Assembly (NCBI GenBank): GCA_947494565.1
Contig: CANLVG010000003.1
Location: 427,703 to 491,702, forward strand
Length of the DNA: 64,000 bases
Reading direction: 5' to 3'
Origin: an uncultured Flavobacteriaceae bacterium
GTDB lineage: Bacteria > Bacteroidota > Bacteroidia > Flavobacteriales > Flavobacteriaceae
Shown here: positions 7,596 to 16,746 of the stretch, piece after piece
Layout of the letters: each line of letters starts with the position of its first letter
Position numbering within the stretch: the stretch's first letter is position 1
Program-made: the position numbers and the translations under genes
Notes under the pieces: model-generated
The model's input: the letters and a program-made list of their open reading frames with translations, nothing else
Database searches by the model: none
Told to the model about the DNA's origin: nothing

Positions 7596-9728
7596 TCAAT
7601 TTATTCTATCCAGAATGAAGGCCTGCCATTCCGCCTGTTCCATAATAGCATCGTTTCTTGCACTTGACCCTGTATGACCTGCCCCCATATTCATTCTAAG
7701 CAAAGTAAGCCCGTCCTTATCCTTTCGTTTCTCGCGAATGCGTGCTACCCACTTGGTAGGTTCCCAGAATGCAACCCGTGCATCATTAATCCCTTGAATA
7801 GCCAGAATATCGGGATAATCAAATTCACCAATATTCTCGTAGGGAGCAAAGGACTTGATCGATTTGTAATAGCGTTCGTCTTTCGGATTTCCGTACTCTG
7901 GATAGTCTAGAGTGGTCACTGGAAGGGTTGGGTCCAGCATTGAATTTAGGCAGTCTACGAATGGCACTTGGGCAACCACGACCTTGGCGAGATCGGGCCG
8001 AAGGTTAATTGTTGCCGTGACCAGAAGTCCGCCAGAACTACCCCCCACAAGTGCAAGTTTGTTTGGTGAGGTGAATCCGGCATTGAACATGCCTTCAGCA
8101 GCTGCCACAAAATCGCTGAAGGTAACACCAGAACGTTCCAATTTTCCTGCATCGTGCCAGCGCTTGCCGTAATAACCTCCACCCCGAGGATGAGCAATGG
8201 CAATGGTAAAACCCCGTTCAACTAAACTGGCATACTCCCTAAAGACATCATGTCCCGGCTCCATAATCACACCAACTGCACCATATCCGGTAAGTATGGT
8301 AGGTGAACTACCATCAGGGCGCGCATTTTTTGGTCTCAGGTAGGTCACTGGAATTTTTGTTCCATCAGTAGCCGTTCCGAAAATAACCCCTGCCTCTAAT
8401 TTATCGACATCGTAAGCTGGCTTGCGCTGATAAATGGTTGTCAAACTCCTGGTGCTAGGGTTATATCTATGCACCGCAAAAGCAGACAATGGTCCAGAGG
8501 TTATCAGGCAAATATCTTCTCTATCGTATTCCGGGCCAAGATGAAAAGCGGTAAAGCCAGCTCTAGGAGTAGCCTGTATGATATGTTCTTCGCTGCCATC
8601 GTGGCGGGCGACCCTGACTACTCGCCGCCCATCTCTTCGTTCTTCAAATACAAGCCAGTCTCGAATCACAGCGAAGGCTCGAATTTGCACGCCTGGTTGT
8701 TCAGGGACCAACACTTCCCAACTGTCATTTTCTTCAGCTACTACTTTTCTTCTAACAAGTTGACCATCACGGGCGCCATTACCATCGTTAACAGCATAAA
8801 ACCATCCATCATTTTCACCTGTCCGAAGGTGTTCGATTTCGGTAACCCGAACGCTATCCTGCAGGCTAACAATTTCACGTGGATTGGCTCCTGAATTTAT
8901 CGCGTCGATGACCAGAATGTGCGAGGCATCATCTGCGAAGGAATGAATGAAGATCCAATCGCCAGATCTCGCCGTTATTAAATCCACCCAGAATTTGCCA
9001 TCCTTCTCTTGAAATAACAATTTGTCGGTCTTAGGGTCCCTACCAAACTGGTGACTCCAGACTTCACTGGAGCGCTGAGTCTTGTCTGGTCGGGTATAAT
9101 ATAGTGTAGAACCGTCTCGACTCCAGGCCAGACCGTAAGCCGAGACCTTCTCTGGTTGAACTAGGCGGTCAAAAGAACCATCTAGAGCACGAATTCGCAA
9201 TGCGGCCAGATCATCGCCATTGGTGTCTTCGAGATAGGCCACCAAAGTTCCGTCGGGACTTACCGCATGATGGGTTACATTATAATATTCATGACCATTG
9301 GCAAGGACGTTAATGTCGAGAACAACTTCCTCCTTTCCTCCATCTAACGGTCTTCGAAGGTAGATAGGGTATTCTAAAGAAGCTTCTTCTCGGTCGTAAT
9401 ATTCATATTCACCATCTTTTTCGGGCGGAAATTCTTCACTTTCTGGTACTTTTGATTTTATCTCATCATAGAGTTTATCCCTCAAAGCCAAATTACCCTC
9501 CATAATAGCGTCAGTATATGCATTTTCCCTTTCGAGATGTGCAATAACAGCCGTATCGTTTCGGTTGTGCATCCAGCTGTACTCATCAATTCGGGTATCA
9601 CCGAAAAGGGTAGTTTCAACTGGTTTTTTTTTGACAAATGGTGAAGAAGGAGTCTTGTCACGGCACGATACCCCTAGCAATAAAATAACGATTAGGCAAT
9701 ACCTTCCAAAATAGTCAACCATGGTCAT
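7596..9728 (-). CDS. prolyl oligopeptidase family (S9A) serine peptidase, oligopeptidase B-like lipoprotein
   Basis: 710 residues. A lipoprotein-like N-terminus (LLLGVSCRDK) is followed by an S9A propeller (about residues 60-430) and an alpha/beta hydrolase domain. The catalytic serine is S564 in GGSSGG, the aspartate D649 in NDARV, and the histidine H685 in GAGHTG. The start region (ETTLFGDTRIDEYSWMHNRND) is typical of oligopeptidase B. The family cuts small peptides, often after basic residues. The gene is visibly richer in G and C (CGG, GTC, GCC codons) than its neighbours and large for a cassette, suggesting recent arrival from another genome. Confidence 0.9.
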   Translation of the reverse strand: MTMVDYFGRYCLIVILLLGVSCRDKTPSSPFVKKKPVETTLFGDTRIDEYSWMHNRNDTAVIAHLERENAYTDAIMEGNLALRDKLYDEIKSKVPESEEFPPEKDGEYEYYDREEASLEYPIYLRRPLDGGKEEVVLDINVLANGHEYYNVTHHAVSPDGTLVAYLEDTNGDDLAALRIRALDGSFDRLVQPEKVSAYGLAWSRDGSTLYYTRPDKTQRSSEVWSHQFGRDPKTDKLLFQEKDGKFWVDLITARSGDWIFIHSFADDASHILVIDAINSGANPREIVSLQDSVRVTEIEHLRTGENDGWFYAVNDGNGARDGQLVRRKVVAEENDSWEVLVPEQPGVQIRAFAVIRDWLVFEERRDGRRVVRVARHDGSEEHIIQATPRAGFTAFHLGPEYDREDICLITSGPLSAFAVHRYNPSTRSLTTIYQRKPAYDVDKLEAGVIFGTATDGTKIPVTYLRPKNARPDGSSPTILTGYGAVGVIMEPGHDVFREYASLVERGFTIAIAHPRGGGYYGKRWHDAGKLERSGVTFSDFVAAAEGMFNAGFTSPNKLALVGGSSGGLLVTATINLRPDLAKVVVAQVPFVDCLNSMLDPTLPVTTLDYPEYGNPKDERYYKSIKSFAPYENIGEFDYPDILAIQGINDARVAFWEPTKWVARIREKRKDKDGLTLLRMNMGAGHTGSSARNDAIMEQAEWQAFILDRIN

Positions 9729-9746
9729 TCGGTTTTAATTGGCTAC

Positions 9747-9806
9747 AAGGCCCCGTGTATAATATCGTAACATTCCGCAGCGTGCAATGCACTATCCAAA
9801 AAGGTT
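9747..9806 (-). repeat. worn attC-like site
   Basis: Left core AAG in CTACAAGGCCCCGTGTAT (compare AACGGTCTCGTGTAT), right core GTT 9804-9806 (GTTAGCACC). Only short arm complementarity remains. Confidence 0.45.
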
Positions 9807-9815
9807 AGCACCGGT

Positions 9816-10628
9816 TTATAGTATTAGTTTTCCTTTCAAAACAATTTGAGCTTTGCTTTTTATCGTCATTTGCTCCTCATTGAGTAACTCAACTTCCATA
9901 AACCCACCTCTTTCAGAACATTGAAAAGAATTCATCTTCGATCTCTTTAATTTATCTCCCCAGTATTTTGCCAAAAAAGTATGTGTTCCCCCGGTTACAG
10001 GGTCTTCATTCGTTCCGCTCCAAGGCCAAAAATATCTTGACTCAAAATCAAATTCCGCCTTTGTGGAAAGCGCAGTTATAAGCACTCCGTTAATCTCTTT
10101 ATGTGACTTCTTTAGCTTGTCAAAATCGGGAGTTAAATCTTTCAATATTTCTGCACTCTGAATTTCAAGTAACACTATTTTGGTTTCAGCATTATACACG
10201 CTATTATTCACTTCTTCGATTCCAAGTGCTTTAAGTAATTCAAATGGGACTTCAGTAGGGATTGTTCCATAAATTGGGAATCTCATTTTTATAAACCCGT
10301 CATTAAGTTCAATTGGTAATTTCAAGTTCTGAATATTCACGAAGGTGAATGAGTTTTGCGCGGTTTTTTCAAAAAGAACCTTAGAGGAGGCAAGAGTAGC
10401 ATGCCCACATAAGGGTATTTCCATGACAGGTGAAAAGAATCTGATCGGATATTCATTATTCTCATTGAGCTCTCCAATAAATGCCGTTTCTGATAATCCT
10501 AGTTCTTTGGCAATTGAAAGCATTTCCGAATCAGAAAGTTCAACCGGTACTATACAAACACCTGCCGGATTTCCTTTAAAAGGTAGGTCAGTAAATGAAT
10601 CAACTATATATGTTTCTATATTTTTCAT
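9816..10628 (-). CDS. PhzF family protein (isomerase/epimerase-like)
   Basis: 270 residues. The family start (YIVDSFTDLPFKGNPAGVCI) and the two-lobed diaminopimelate-epimerase-like fold are evident. The candidate catalytic glutamate is E47 in LSETAF. Further conserved pieces are FSPVMEIPLCGHATLA and DPVTGGTHTFLA. PhzF acts as an isomerase in phenazine synthesis, but most members have unknown small-molecule substrates, and no phenazine genes are nearby. Single-gene cassette between GTTAGCACC (9804) and GGCGCCTAAC (10650-10659). Confidence 0.9.
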   Translation of the reverse strand: MKNIETYIVDSFTDLPFKGNPAGVCIVPVELSDSEMLSIAKELGLSETAFIGELNENNEYPIRFFSPVMEIPLCGHATLASSKVLFEKTAQNSFTFVNIQNLKLPIELNDGFIKMRFPIYGTIPTEVPFELLKALGIEEVNNSVYNAETKIVLLEIQSAEILKDLTPDFDKLKKSHKEINGVLITALSTKAEFDFESRYFWPWSGTNEDPVTGGTHTFLAKYWGDKLKRSKMNSFQCSERGGFMEVELLNEEQMTIKSKAQIVLKGKLIL

Positions 10629-10656
10629 TCTTATTGCTTGTCTCTAATTGGCGCCT

Positions 10657-10869
10657 AACGTTTCATATTAGAGCGGTGTTAGGCATACATAGGATTTCGC
10701 ACCGCACACCAGACATATTTAAAATGGGCAGATTTTCCGATTGAACAATCCCAAAGTATTAATTTAATACTTTATTAACCTCTTGTTTAGCAATCTTCAA
10801 TTTAGTTCAAAATTTGGAGAATAGCTTAAGATTTAAAGAAGTCAAAAACTTCTGTTTTTTGCATTGATA
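10657..10869 (-). repeat. truncated attC left arm and gene-free spacer
   Basis: AAC at 10657-10659 starts a left arm (GTTTCATATTAGAGCGGTG), and GCACCGCAC at 10700-10710 pairs with GCGGTG. No right half follows. The rest of the interval has AT-rich sequence without a visible gene. Confidence 0.4.
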
Positions 10870-11241
10870 TTATGGCAAATTTGTATCTGTTTGCCATTTG
10901 GATAAAAACGCATTAACGCTTGGAGTATTCGTATAGTCATCCCATAGCGGAAGCACCGAGATTATGTGTAAACCTGGGTCATTCTCTTTTGCTGCTTGAT
11001 AAAGCGATTGCAATCCGTTTTCATTTTCTCCTAAGGAAAAATAGATAGAGAAAAGAATGGTAGGGGGAATCCATTTTTCTGAACGTGCCTTTAGTGCCTT
11101 TAGCAATCGTTGTAAATATGTTCTTGTTACTTCTTTGAAGCCCAATCGGGCAGCAATAACATAGCTATCCGCTCCATACAGGTCCAAACCAATTGATTGA
11201 TTGTACGTCTTCGAACGAATGTGGACTAGCCCAGCCCAAAG
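10870..11241 (-). pseudogene. 5'-truncated remnant of a TPR-type regulator or adenylate cyclase-like protein
   Basis: An open frame of 124 codons without an internal ATG at its start; a stop precedes it at 11242-11244. The tail (YFSLGENENGLQSLYQAAKENDP...LPLWDDYTNTPSVNAFLSKW) resembles the C-terminus of long TPR proteins with N-terminal DNA-binding, kinase or cyclase domains, in which the last repeat ends in a W-D-xx-xx-P-x-F pattern. The N-terminal domains are absent here and there is no clear start codon, so this is probably a dead fragment. No intact cassette border matches it on the left. Confidence 0.55.
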
Positions 11242-11384
11242 TTAAGTCATAGTTTCAACTTTTGAATTTTGTGCTCTTTCCTTTTTTTGAGCATCGTTCT
11301 TTTCTCTATCATTGTTGTGGTCTATTACCAACCATTTAATTCGGTTTCTTTCTTTTAGTGGGGTTGAGTGTTTAATTGGCAGCC

Positions 11385-11508
11385 AGGTGTTCGTATAGGA
11401 TTTGCGTGGTCCAGAATCTGCAGAATTTAAGGATATGCAATAAATCAGTAGTTTAAAGATATAAGTTTTAATTGGAGTAGAAGTAGAGCACTAATTATAC
11501 ACATTGTA
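11385..11508 (-). repeat. attC-like site, 124 bp, worn cores
   Basis: Left end GGCAGCCAGGTGTTCGTATAG, right end TATACACATTGTAACCTGC followed by TGCC. The flanks GGCAGC and GCTGCC are complementary. The cores have decayed (GTA for GTT). The stretch 11242-11384 before it holds no gene I can support. Confidence 0.55.
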
Positions 11509-11573
11509 ACCTGCTGCCTTTTCCTGAATAGGCTTGCATTAATTGGAAATCATATTGTTTGGGTATTTTTATC

Positions 11574-12704
11574 TTATGTCAATTGCAGCTTTAGATAATT
11601 TGACGGCAAAATTCCATATTCTTCCTGAAAACATTTAGAAAAATAAGTGGGGCTACTAAATCCAGTTTGATAGGCAATCTCTGAAATATTCGATTCTTGT
11701 TTTTCTAACAAGTCAATAGCCATATTTAACCTATAATTCTTTAAAAAGCCATTTGGAGACATACCTATGACGGACATCATAATTCTATAAAGTTTAGATT
11801 TACTATAGCCAAGGTTTTTATGAAAATCGGTAACATTAATATCTGAATATGACCATACCTTTTCAGTATACTGCATTAGTTTCACCACAAATTCCTCATC
11901 CGTTGAATTTAGCACATTAAATACATTATTTTCATGTTTAGAATTTTGTCGATTCTCGCTTTCATACAAATCTTTAACATCTTTTGAAATAGCAATTTTT
12001 TCACCAGCTAGATAGCATAAATAATTGGCTTTTTTTATTGTGTCTTCAAAAATACTTTCTTTAATAGTGACCGGTATACCAGCACTAATACCTATTTGAA
12101 ATTGTAAATCAGGAGTAATTACGGGGTTATAGATTTCTTGAATTTCTAAGGCGCTTTTGATTGCATTGGTGACTGAATCAAAAGACATCAAATACTTATT
12201 TGCTTTTTCTTTAACGATACGGCCTTTTTGTTTACTAATTATATTAGTAATTGATTTATGATATCCGCGAATGGCAGCACTTAAAGTTTTATAACCCTCT
12301 TTTCGTAAGTTTTTCTTCCCTATGCTAACTACCATTAAAGTTCTAAAGGCGGGGTCGTTTATGATATTAAGTTTTGTGTTTTGCGACTTTTCCGGATCTT
12401 CAATTCTACCCAAAAAGGATTCTACAATTGTGTCGTTTACTTCAATAATTCGTTGTGGAACAGCACCATGCGCTTTTTGATGTAAGTCTACGATTGCTTG
12501 TTCGTTAGGGGCTTCTATTAAGCAAAATGCAGTTTGTCGACGTTCATCACACCAATAAGTTAAACCACGACAATTATATTTATGTTCAATTTTTAAATCT
12601 GCCTGGTGCATTTCGGCAACATGCGCTGCTGTTACTCCATCGGGTAAATCGTGAAAGTCCATATATATTGGCATAACATGTTTTTTGTAAGGTACTAATT
12701 TCAT
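11574..12704 (-). CDS. three-domain regulator: DUF4242, nucleotidyl-cyclase-like, AraC DNA-binding
   Basis: 376 residues. Residues 11-100 are a DUF4242 domain (MPIYMDFHDLPDGVTAAHVAEMHQ and VPQRIIEVNDTIV), a small ferredoxin-like fold seen in nickel-binding and stress proteins. Residues about 120-250 resemble a degenerate class III nucleotidyl cyclase domain (TLSAAIRGYHKSITNIISKQKG then FQIGISAGIPV). Residues about 270-376 are an AraC-type HTH pair (TDFHKNLGYSKSKLYRIMM, SEIAYQTGFSSPTYFSKCFQEEYG). The catalytic metal aspartates of true cyclases are not evident, so the middle part may only sense. It lies beside a gene for an exported DUF4242 protein. The start could also be the ATG at codon 11. 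Confidence 0.82.
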   Translation of the reverse strand: MKLVPYKKHVMPIYMDFHDLPDGVTAAHVAEMHQADLKIEHKYNCRGLTYWCDERRQTAFCLIEAPNEQAIVDLHQKAHGAVPQRIIEVNDTIVESFLGRIEDPEKSQNTKLNIINDPAFRTLMVVSIGKKNLRKEGYKTLSAAIRGYHKSITNIISKQKGRIVKEKANKYLMSFDSVTNAIKSALEIQEIYNPVITPDLQFQIGISAGIPVTIKESIFEDTIKKANYLCYLAGEKIAISKDVKDLYESENRQNSKHENNVFNVLNSTDEEFVVKLMQYTEKVWSYSDINVTDFHKNLGYSKSKLYRIMMSVIGMSPNGFLKNYRLNMAIDLLEKQESNISEIAYQTGFSSPTYFSKCFQEEYGILPSNYLKLQLT

Positions 12705-12705
12705 A

Positions 12706-12742
12706 AAACAAGAAACACCATGATTTTGGTAATTTCTTGTTT
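12706..12742 (-). promoter_or_regulatory. inverted repeat upstream of the AraC-fusion start codon
   Basis: A perfect 10-bp inverted repeat (AAACAAGAAA / TTTCTTGTTT) separated by 17 bp ends two bases before the ATG at 12704. It could be an operator, a 5' leader hairpin that controls translation, or part of a terminator for the DUF4242 gene upstream. Confidence 0.5.
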
Positions 12743-12755
12743 ATGGAATGTTCTG

Positions 12756-13130
12756 CTATTGTTCTGCTGTTACCGGGCTGATAGTTGCTGCGACTTCGCT
12801 TATTGAATTTGCCGGAAAATTTCCTTTTTCAGCATGTTCTTCAATTAATTCTTTGTTTTTTGCTTTGTAAACACAATAAACTTTATCGCCTGTCACATAG
12901 CTATGTTGCCACTCGATTATTGGTCCCATTTCCATTAAGACAGAACACGATGTTTGGGAGATTCCTTTTAGTTGTTCTGCTGTTAAGTCTCCTGCTCCTG
13001 GAATAATACGTTCGATAACATAAGTTTTCATAGTGTCATTGTTTTTAATTGTTTCATTTTCTTTTTGTTGTGCTTGTGCATAATTGAGCGTAAACACAAT
13101 TAGGACTAAAACCAATTTGATTTTTTTCAT
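12756..13130 (-). CDS. exported DUF4242 domain protein
   Basis: 125 residues from MKKIKLVLVL, with a signal peptide ending near AQAQ. The mature part is one DUF4242 domain (TYVIERIIPGAGDLTAEQLKGISQTSC...GPIIEWQHSYVTGDKVYCVYKAKNKELIEEHAEKGNFPA). The pattern W-x-x-S-Y-V-x-x-D-K-x-Y-C is characteristic of the family. It sits 51 bp before the DUF4242-cyclase-AraC gene, so the exported and cytoplasmic forms of the same domain are encoded side by side. Whether both bind the same ligand is inference. Confidence 0.82.
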   Translation of the reverse strand: MKKIKLVLVLIVFTLNYAQAQQKENETIKNNDTMKTYVIERIIPGAGDLTAEQLKGISQTSCSVLMEMGPIIEWQHSYVTGDKVYCVYKAKNKELIEEHAEKGNFPANSISEVAATISPVTAEQ

Positions 13131-13239
13131 TATAAATGTTTTAAGAATTAATACTTCAAAACTAAAACAGTTCATAATCAATCAATTATGCTTTTAGTCC
13201 AAAAAATCACAATTTTGGTTCAATGTTTATTTAGGCCTG

Positions 13240-13367
13240 TACGTAGCGAATAGTATAAGAGCTGTAACGGATTACTAAGCAACTACTTTTCGGATAATAC
13301 TTTAACTATTTAGATACAAAAACGGCTTGAGTGTACACCCAAACCGTTATTACTTTTATACCTTGTT
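13240..13367 (-). repeat. attC-like site of the ACGGATT...AACCGCTATT class
   Basis: Contains CTGTAACGGATTACTAAGC on the left and ACCCAAACCGTTATTACTT on the right, paralleling 23256 and 28205. Right core GTT 13365-13367 (GTTAGTGACTG); left core worn (TAC). Confidence 0.65.
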
Positions 13368-13378
13368 AGTGACTGTTT

Positions 13379-13936
13379 TTACTTCTTGTTTCTTTGATAA
13401 TAAGTCACAATACTGGCCTTAGCCAATGTGTTGTTCCATAAGTAATATCCAACTACGGCAGGATTTGTACTTTCGTTTAATCCAAGTTTATCCGTTTTAA
13501 GAGCGTAAACTGTAATTATATATTGGTGTAAACCATGTCCTTCTGGAGGACAAGGCCCACCATAACCACTTGCGCCATAATCTGTTATACTTTGTATAGC
13601 ACCTTCAGGTGTTAGATTTAGTTCCGTATTGCCAGCTCCTGATACTAACTCATTAGTACTTGCCGGGATATCAAATACAACCCAATGCCACCATCCACTG
13701 CCTGTAGGAGCATCAGGGTCGTACATAGTTATAGCAAAACTTTTAGTGTCTTCTGGGGCATTTTTCCAAGACAACTGTGGGGACTTATTTTTGCCAAGAC
13801 ACCCAAAGCCATTGAATTCCTCGTTAATTGTAGCTTGTCCTCCTAGGTCATTACTTGATAAAGTAAATGTATTTTGGCCGAAAACAGAGGTTGATAAGGC
13901 AATTAATACTGTTAAGATTTGAAATGATTTTATCAT
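13379..13936 (-). CDS. exported YbhB/YbcL-type PEBP (Raf kinase inhibitor-like) protein
   Basis: About 185 residues from MIKSFQILTVLIALSTSVFGQ, a clear signal peptide. The phosphatidylethanolamine-binding protein signatures are present: CLGKNKSPQLSWKNAPEDTKSFAITMYDPDAP (anion-pocket D-P-D), GWWHWVVFDIPAS, and GGPCPPEGHGLHQYIITVYAL. Bacterial members bind anionic ligands or act on unknown small molecules. It shares a cassette with an AraC regulator 94 bp upstream, which may control it. Confidence 0.9.
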   Translation of the reverse strand: MIKSFQILTVLIALSTSVFGQNTFTLSSNDLGGQATINEEFNGFGCLGKNKSPQLSWKNAPEDTKSFAITMYDPDAPTGSGWWHWVVFDIPASTNELVSGAGNTELNLTPEGAIQSITDYGASGYGGPCPPEGHGLHQYIITVYALKTDKLGLNESTNPAVVGYYLWNNTLAKASIVTYYQRNKK

Positions 13937-14030
13937 AATATTTGTTTTGATTATTAATTTATGATGCAAATCTAGGGAGCAATTTAGGGTTTGTGTTAAT
14001 CAGAAAAGTTCAAAAAGTATTGATAAAAGT

Positions 14031-14870
14031 TCAACTTGATTGGTACTGTTTTGGAGTAACTCCGAATTTTGATTTAAAAGCTTGAATAAAATTGGATAAG
14101 TTTTCATATCCAATTTCTTCAAAAATATCTGAAGGTCTTTTTGATTCGTTTTTTAGCAGAAAAGCTGAATGTTCGAGTCTTTTATCTTGAAACCACTTGC
14201 TAGGTGAACTATGAAAGTTTTTCTTAAATTCTCTTTTGAAAGTCGACACACTCATATTGGATAAAAATGAAAGCTCTTTTATTGTAAGTTTATTAAGTCT
14301 GTTGTTTTCAATTGTTTGTATGAACTTTTGATTTTGATTATCACTATTGTTAATCAAGGAGTAAATGAAGTCTACCCCTTTGAAGTCTATAAGGTAAAGC
14401 AATATTTCCTCGAGTTTTGTTTTCAGAATATTTTCTTGAATCGACTTAGAAAGTTCCGATATATTTAAAAGGCTTTCAACAAATCTTTTGATAAATGAAT
14501 CATAATTGAACGAATGTATCGAGTACAGTTGTCTAGAATTGGAAGTTTCTAATTTGAATTTTCGTAAAAATTTAAAAACTTCTTCGTCAGAAAAGAAAAA
14601 TAGTACACTACGATAGTGCGCTGACTCGTTAGAGAGCTTTTCCGTCATTAAACAATGCCCAGATTTCATTAATAAAAATTGAGAATTATCTATTGCGTGT
14701 GCCGAATTATCAAAAAACACTTCTTTAGTCCCTTTTTGAAGAAAGCTAAACGTATTTTTATTCAATAAAACTTGTTGTTTTGATATTTCAGTAATACTCT
14801 CATAGTCATAAATTACAATAGACTTAGAAGAACTTAAATTTAATTCGTCAGGCAGTGTAATTGTTTTCAT
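14031..14870 (-). CDS. AraC family transcriptional regulator
   Basis: 280 residues from MKTITLPDELNL. The N-terminal half is an ExsA/AraC_N_2-like cupin domain (ISKQQVLLNKNTFSFLQKGTKEVFF). The C-terminal about 100 residues hold two HTH motifs (LTIKELSFLSNMSVSTFKREFKKNF and DIFEEIGYENLSNFIQAFKSKFGVTPKQYQ). The longer open frame to 14939 runs through the attC site and is rejected. It resembles the plus-strand AraC at 44677 in layout. No intact site separates it from the PEBP gene, so the two form one cassette. Confidence 0.88.
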   Translation of the reverse strand: MKTITLPDELNLSSSKSIVIYDYESITEISKQQVLLNKNTFSFLQKGTKEVFFDNSAHAIDNSQFLLMKSGHCLMTEKLSNESAHYRSVLFFFSDEEVFKFLRKFKLETSNSRQLYSIHSFNYDSFIKRFVESLLNISELSKSIQENILKTKLEEILLYLIDFKGVDFIYSLINNSDNQNQKFIQTIENNRLNKLTIKELSFLSNMSVSTFKREFKKNFHSSPSKWFQDKRLEHSAFLLKNESKRPSDIFEEIGYENLSNFIQAFKSKFGVTPKQYQSS

Positions 14871-14880
14871 TGGGTTCTCT

Positions 14881-15006
14881 AACAACAGTTTTGTATATGA
14901 TTTCGTTACGTGTTTATGAACCGAAATTAGCAAACACAAACCGAATGCAAAATCCTTTGGATTTTCTTAAGCAAGCCTTATCTAGCATTAAATTATATAC
15001 GTTGTT
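14881..15006 (-). repeat. attC-like site of the TATGATTTCGTT class
   Basis: Left core AAC 14881-14883, right core GTT 15004-15006 (GTTGGCAAC). Arms TTTGTATATGATTTCG and AATTATATACGTTG. Left flank CTCTAAC nearly complements GTTAGTGAC at 13365. Confidence 0.75.
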
Positions 15007-15014
15007 GGCAACGG

Positions 15015-16724
15015 TTATTTTTTAAAGATTGTTTTACCGTCTTTTATAGTCTCCACTACAGTGATGTCCTTAATCTTTAACGGATTGACTTTTAAAGGGT
15101 TCTTGTCTAGTATAACTAGATCTGCTCTTTTACCTTTTTCTAAAGTACCTTTAGAATCTAGCTCATCGTATTGTTCCGCTGTAAACCTTGTCATTGTCAA
15201 AAGACCTTCATATGGAGTAACCTTTTGATCAGAACCTACTTCAGAACCTGCTCTTGAAATACGATTTACTGCAGAATACAGCATAAACATTTGGTCAAGA
15301 GGAGCAACTACGAAATCCGTATGATTACTTGGTTTTAAACCTGCATCAATAGCATCACGCATAGGGCTTATATATTGTGCTTGTTCCAAACCTCGATTTG
15401 AAAGATGAGCCTCGTAAAAATAGTAAGTATGTAATGTATAAAATGAAGGCCGTATACCATATTCAACGAATTTTGGTATATGATCTTTCCTCATAAATTG
15501 TGTATGAATAGTTGTCACATTCCAAGGTTCCGTATCATCGTTACGAACATACTCATATGCTTCAAGGAAAGTGTCAATTGCAGCATCGCCATTACAATGA
15601 AGTATAAGAGGAACCTTTAAGTCGTAAACACGCTTTACCGCTTTGTTAACGATATCTTTTGGGAATGTAAGCTCTCCATACCAGTTTTTTTCGCCAGCTG
15701 GTCCCCCTTTTAAGTAAGGTGAAGTAAAAGCGGCTGTTTTTCCTTGAGGAGATCCATCAATAGTTATTTTAATTCCGCCAATTTTAAAGTTGTTAGTATA
15801 TTTTAACCATTCAGATTTAGCAATAAGTTCTAATGATGTGTCAATTTCTGTAACGAAGGGGTAGGCAACAACATCGATAATATTAGCACCAGTATCGGAA
15901 ACTGCTTTTATTGTTTTAAGGTTGTCTATAAGAGTAAACCCTTCTTGAGCTGTAGTTATTCCTTCCTTTGCATATAACATTTGCCCGGCTTTGGTCGCTT
16001 CAATCTCCTGCTCCAAAGACATTTTCTCAATCTTTTCCGCTATGGGTTTGTATGCAGTTTCCATAATTAAACCGTAAGGTTCATTTGTTCCTGGCTTTCT
16101 AACGATTATTCCACCTGGGGGTGTTTTTGTTTCAGCATTTATTCCGTAGTATTCCATAGCTTTACTATTTAATACCGTTCCATGCATGGAGACGTGGTCA
16201 ATTCTCACGGGATTATCAGGGAAGGCTTCATCCAAATCATCTCTATTAAGAAGTCGACCATTCGGCATTACGGAATCATCATAACCATACCCAGTAATCA
16301 TTTCTCCTTTTTTAATAGTGTTATCTGTTGCAAATTTTTTGAGTGTGGCAATAATACTTTCAACATCTGAACCTGGACCTGAAGGTGGCGCATACAACAT
16401 ACATTGATTGGCAACCATTAGTGAATTTATATAATGTCCATGACCATCTAAAAAACCTGGTAATAGTGTTTTTCCTTCAAGATTTATCATTTTATGTCCT
16501 GAACCGGCAATTTTCATGGCTTCATCTGATGTGCCCGTAAACTGAATTTTACCATCATTGATTACAATGGCTTCTGCATATTCAGGTTTATTTCCGGCCA
16601 TAGTGATGATATCACCTCCAAAATATACAACTGCTTTGTTTTCTAGTTGCATTTTTTCATTGTCTTTACAGGAGAATAGTAATGACATTACTAAAACTAG
16701 CAGTAAGTGGATTTTTTGTTTCAT
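15015..16724 (-). CDS. YtcJ-like amidohydrolase (Amidohydro_3) lipoprotein
   Basis: About 569 residues from MKQKIHLLLV with a lipoprotein signal (MSLLFSCKDN). The metal-binding motif is PGFLDGHGHYINS. Further family pieces are GGIKITIDGSPQGKTAAFTSPY, VPLILHCNGDAAIDTFLEAYEY, KPSNHTDFVVAPLDQMFMLYSAVNR and GKRADLVILDKNPL. YtcJ-type enzymes hydrolyse amide or carbamate bonds, with broad and mostly undefined substrates. Single-gene cassette with ends GTTGGCAA (15004) and TTGCCAAC (16742-16749). Confidence 0.9.
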   Translation of the reverse strand: MKQKIHLLLVLVMSLLFSCKDNEKMQLENKAVVYFGGDIITMAGNKPEYAEAIVINDGKIQFTGTSDEAMKIAGSGHKMINLEGKTLLPGFLDGHGHYINSLMVANQCMLYAPPSGPGSDVESIIATLKKFATDNTIKKGEMITGYGYDDSVMPNGRLLNRDDLDEAFPDNPVRIDHVSMHGTVLNSKAMEYYGINAETKTPPGGIIVRKPGTNEPYGLIMETAYKPIAEKIEKMSLEQEIEATKAGQMLYAKEGITTAQEGFTLIDNLKTIKAVSDTGANIIDVVAYPFVTEIDTSLELIAKSEWLKYTNNFKIGGIKITIDGSPQGKTAAFTSPYLKGGPAGEKNWYGELTFPKDIVNKAVKRVYDLKVPLILHCNGDAAIDTFLEAYEYVRNDDTEPWNVTTIHTQFMRKDHIPKFVEYGIRPSFYTLHTYYFYEAHLSNRGLEQAQYISPMRDAIDAGLKPSNHTDFVVAPLDQMFMLYSAVNRISRAGSEVGSDQKVTPYEGLLTMTRFTAEQYDELDSKGTLEKGKRADLVILDKNPLKVNPLKIKDITVVETIKDGKTIFKK

Positions 16725-16746
16725 ATGAATTGTTTTAATTATTGCC

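Noticed and set aside
11574..12704. Active adenylate cyclase in the AraC fusion
   Set aside because: The two metal-binding aspartates are not evident, so only a cyclase-like fold is claimed.
12706..12742. Calling the inverted repeat a simple terminator
   Set aside because: It lacks a clear T run on the minus strand and ends two bases before a start codon, so an operator or leader hairpin fits at least as well; kept as a regulatory candidate.
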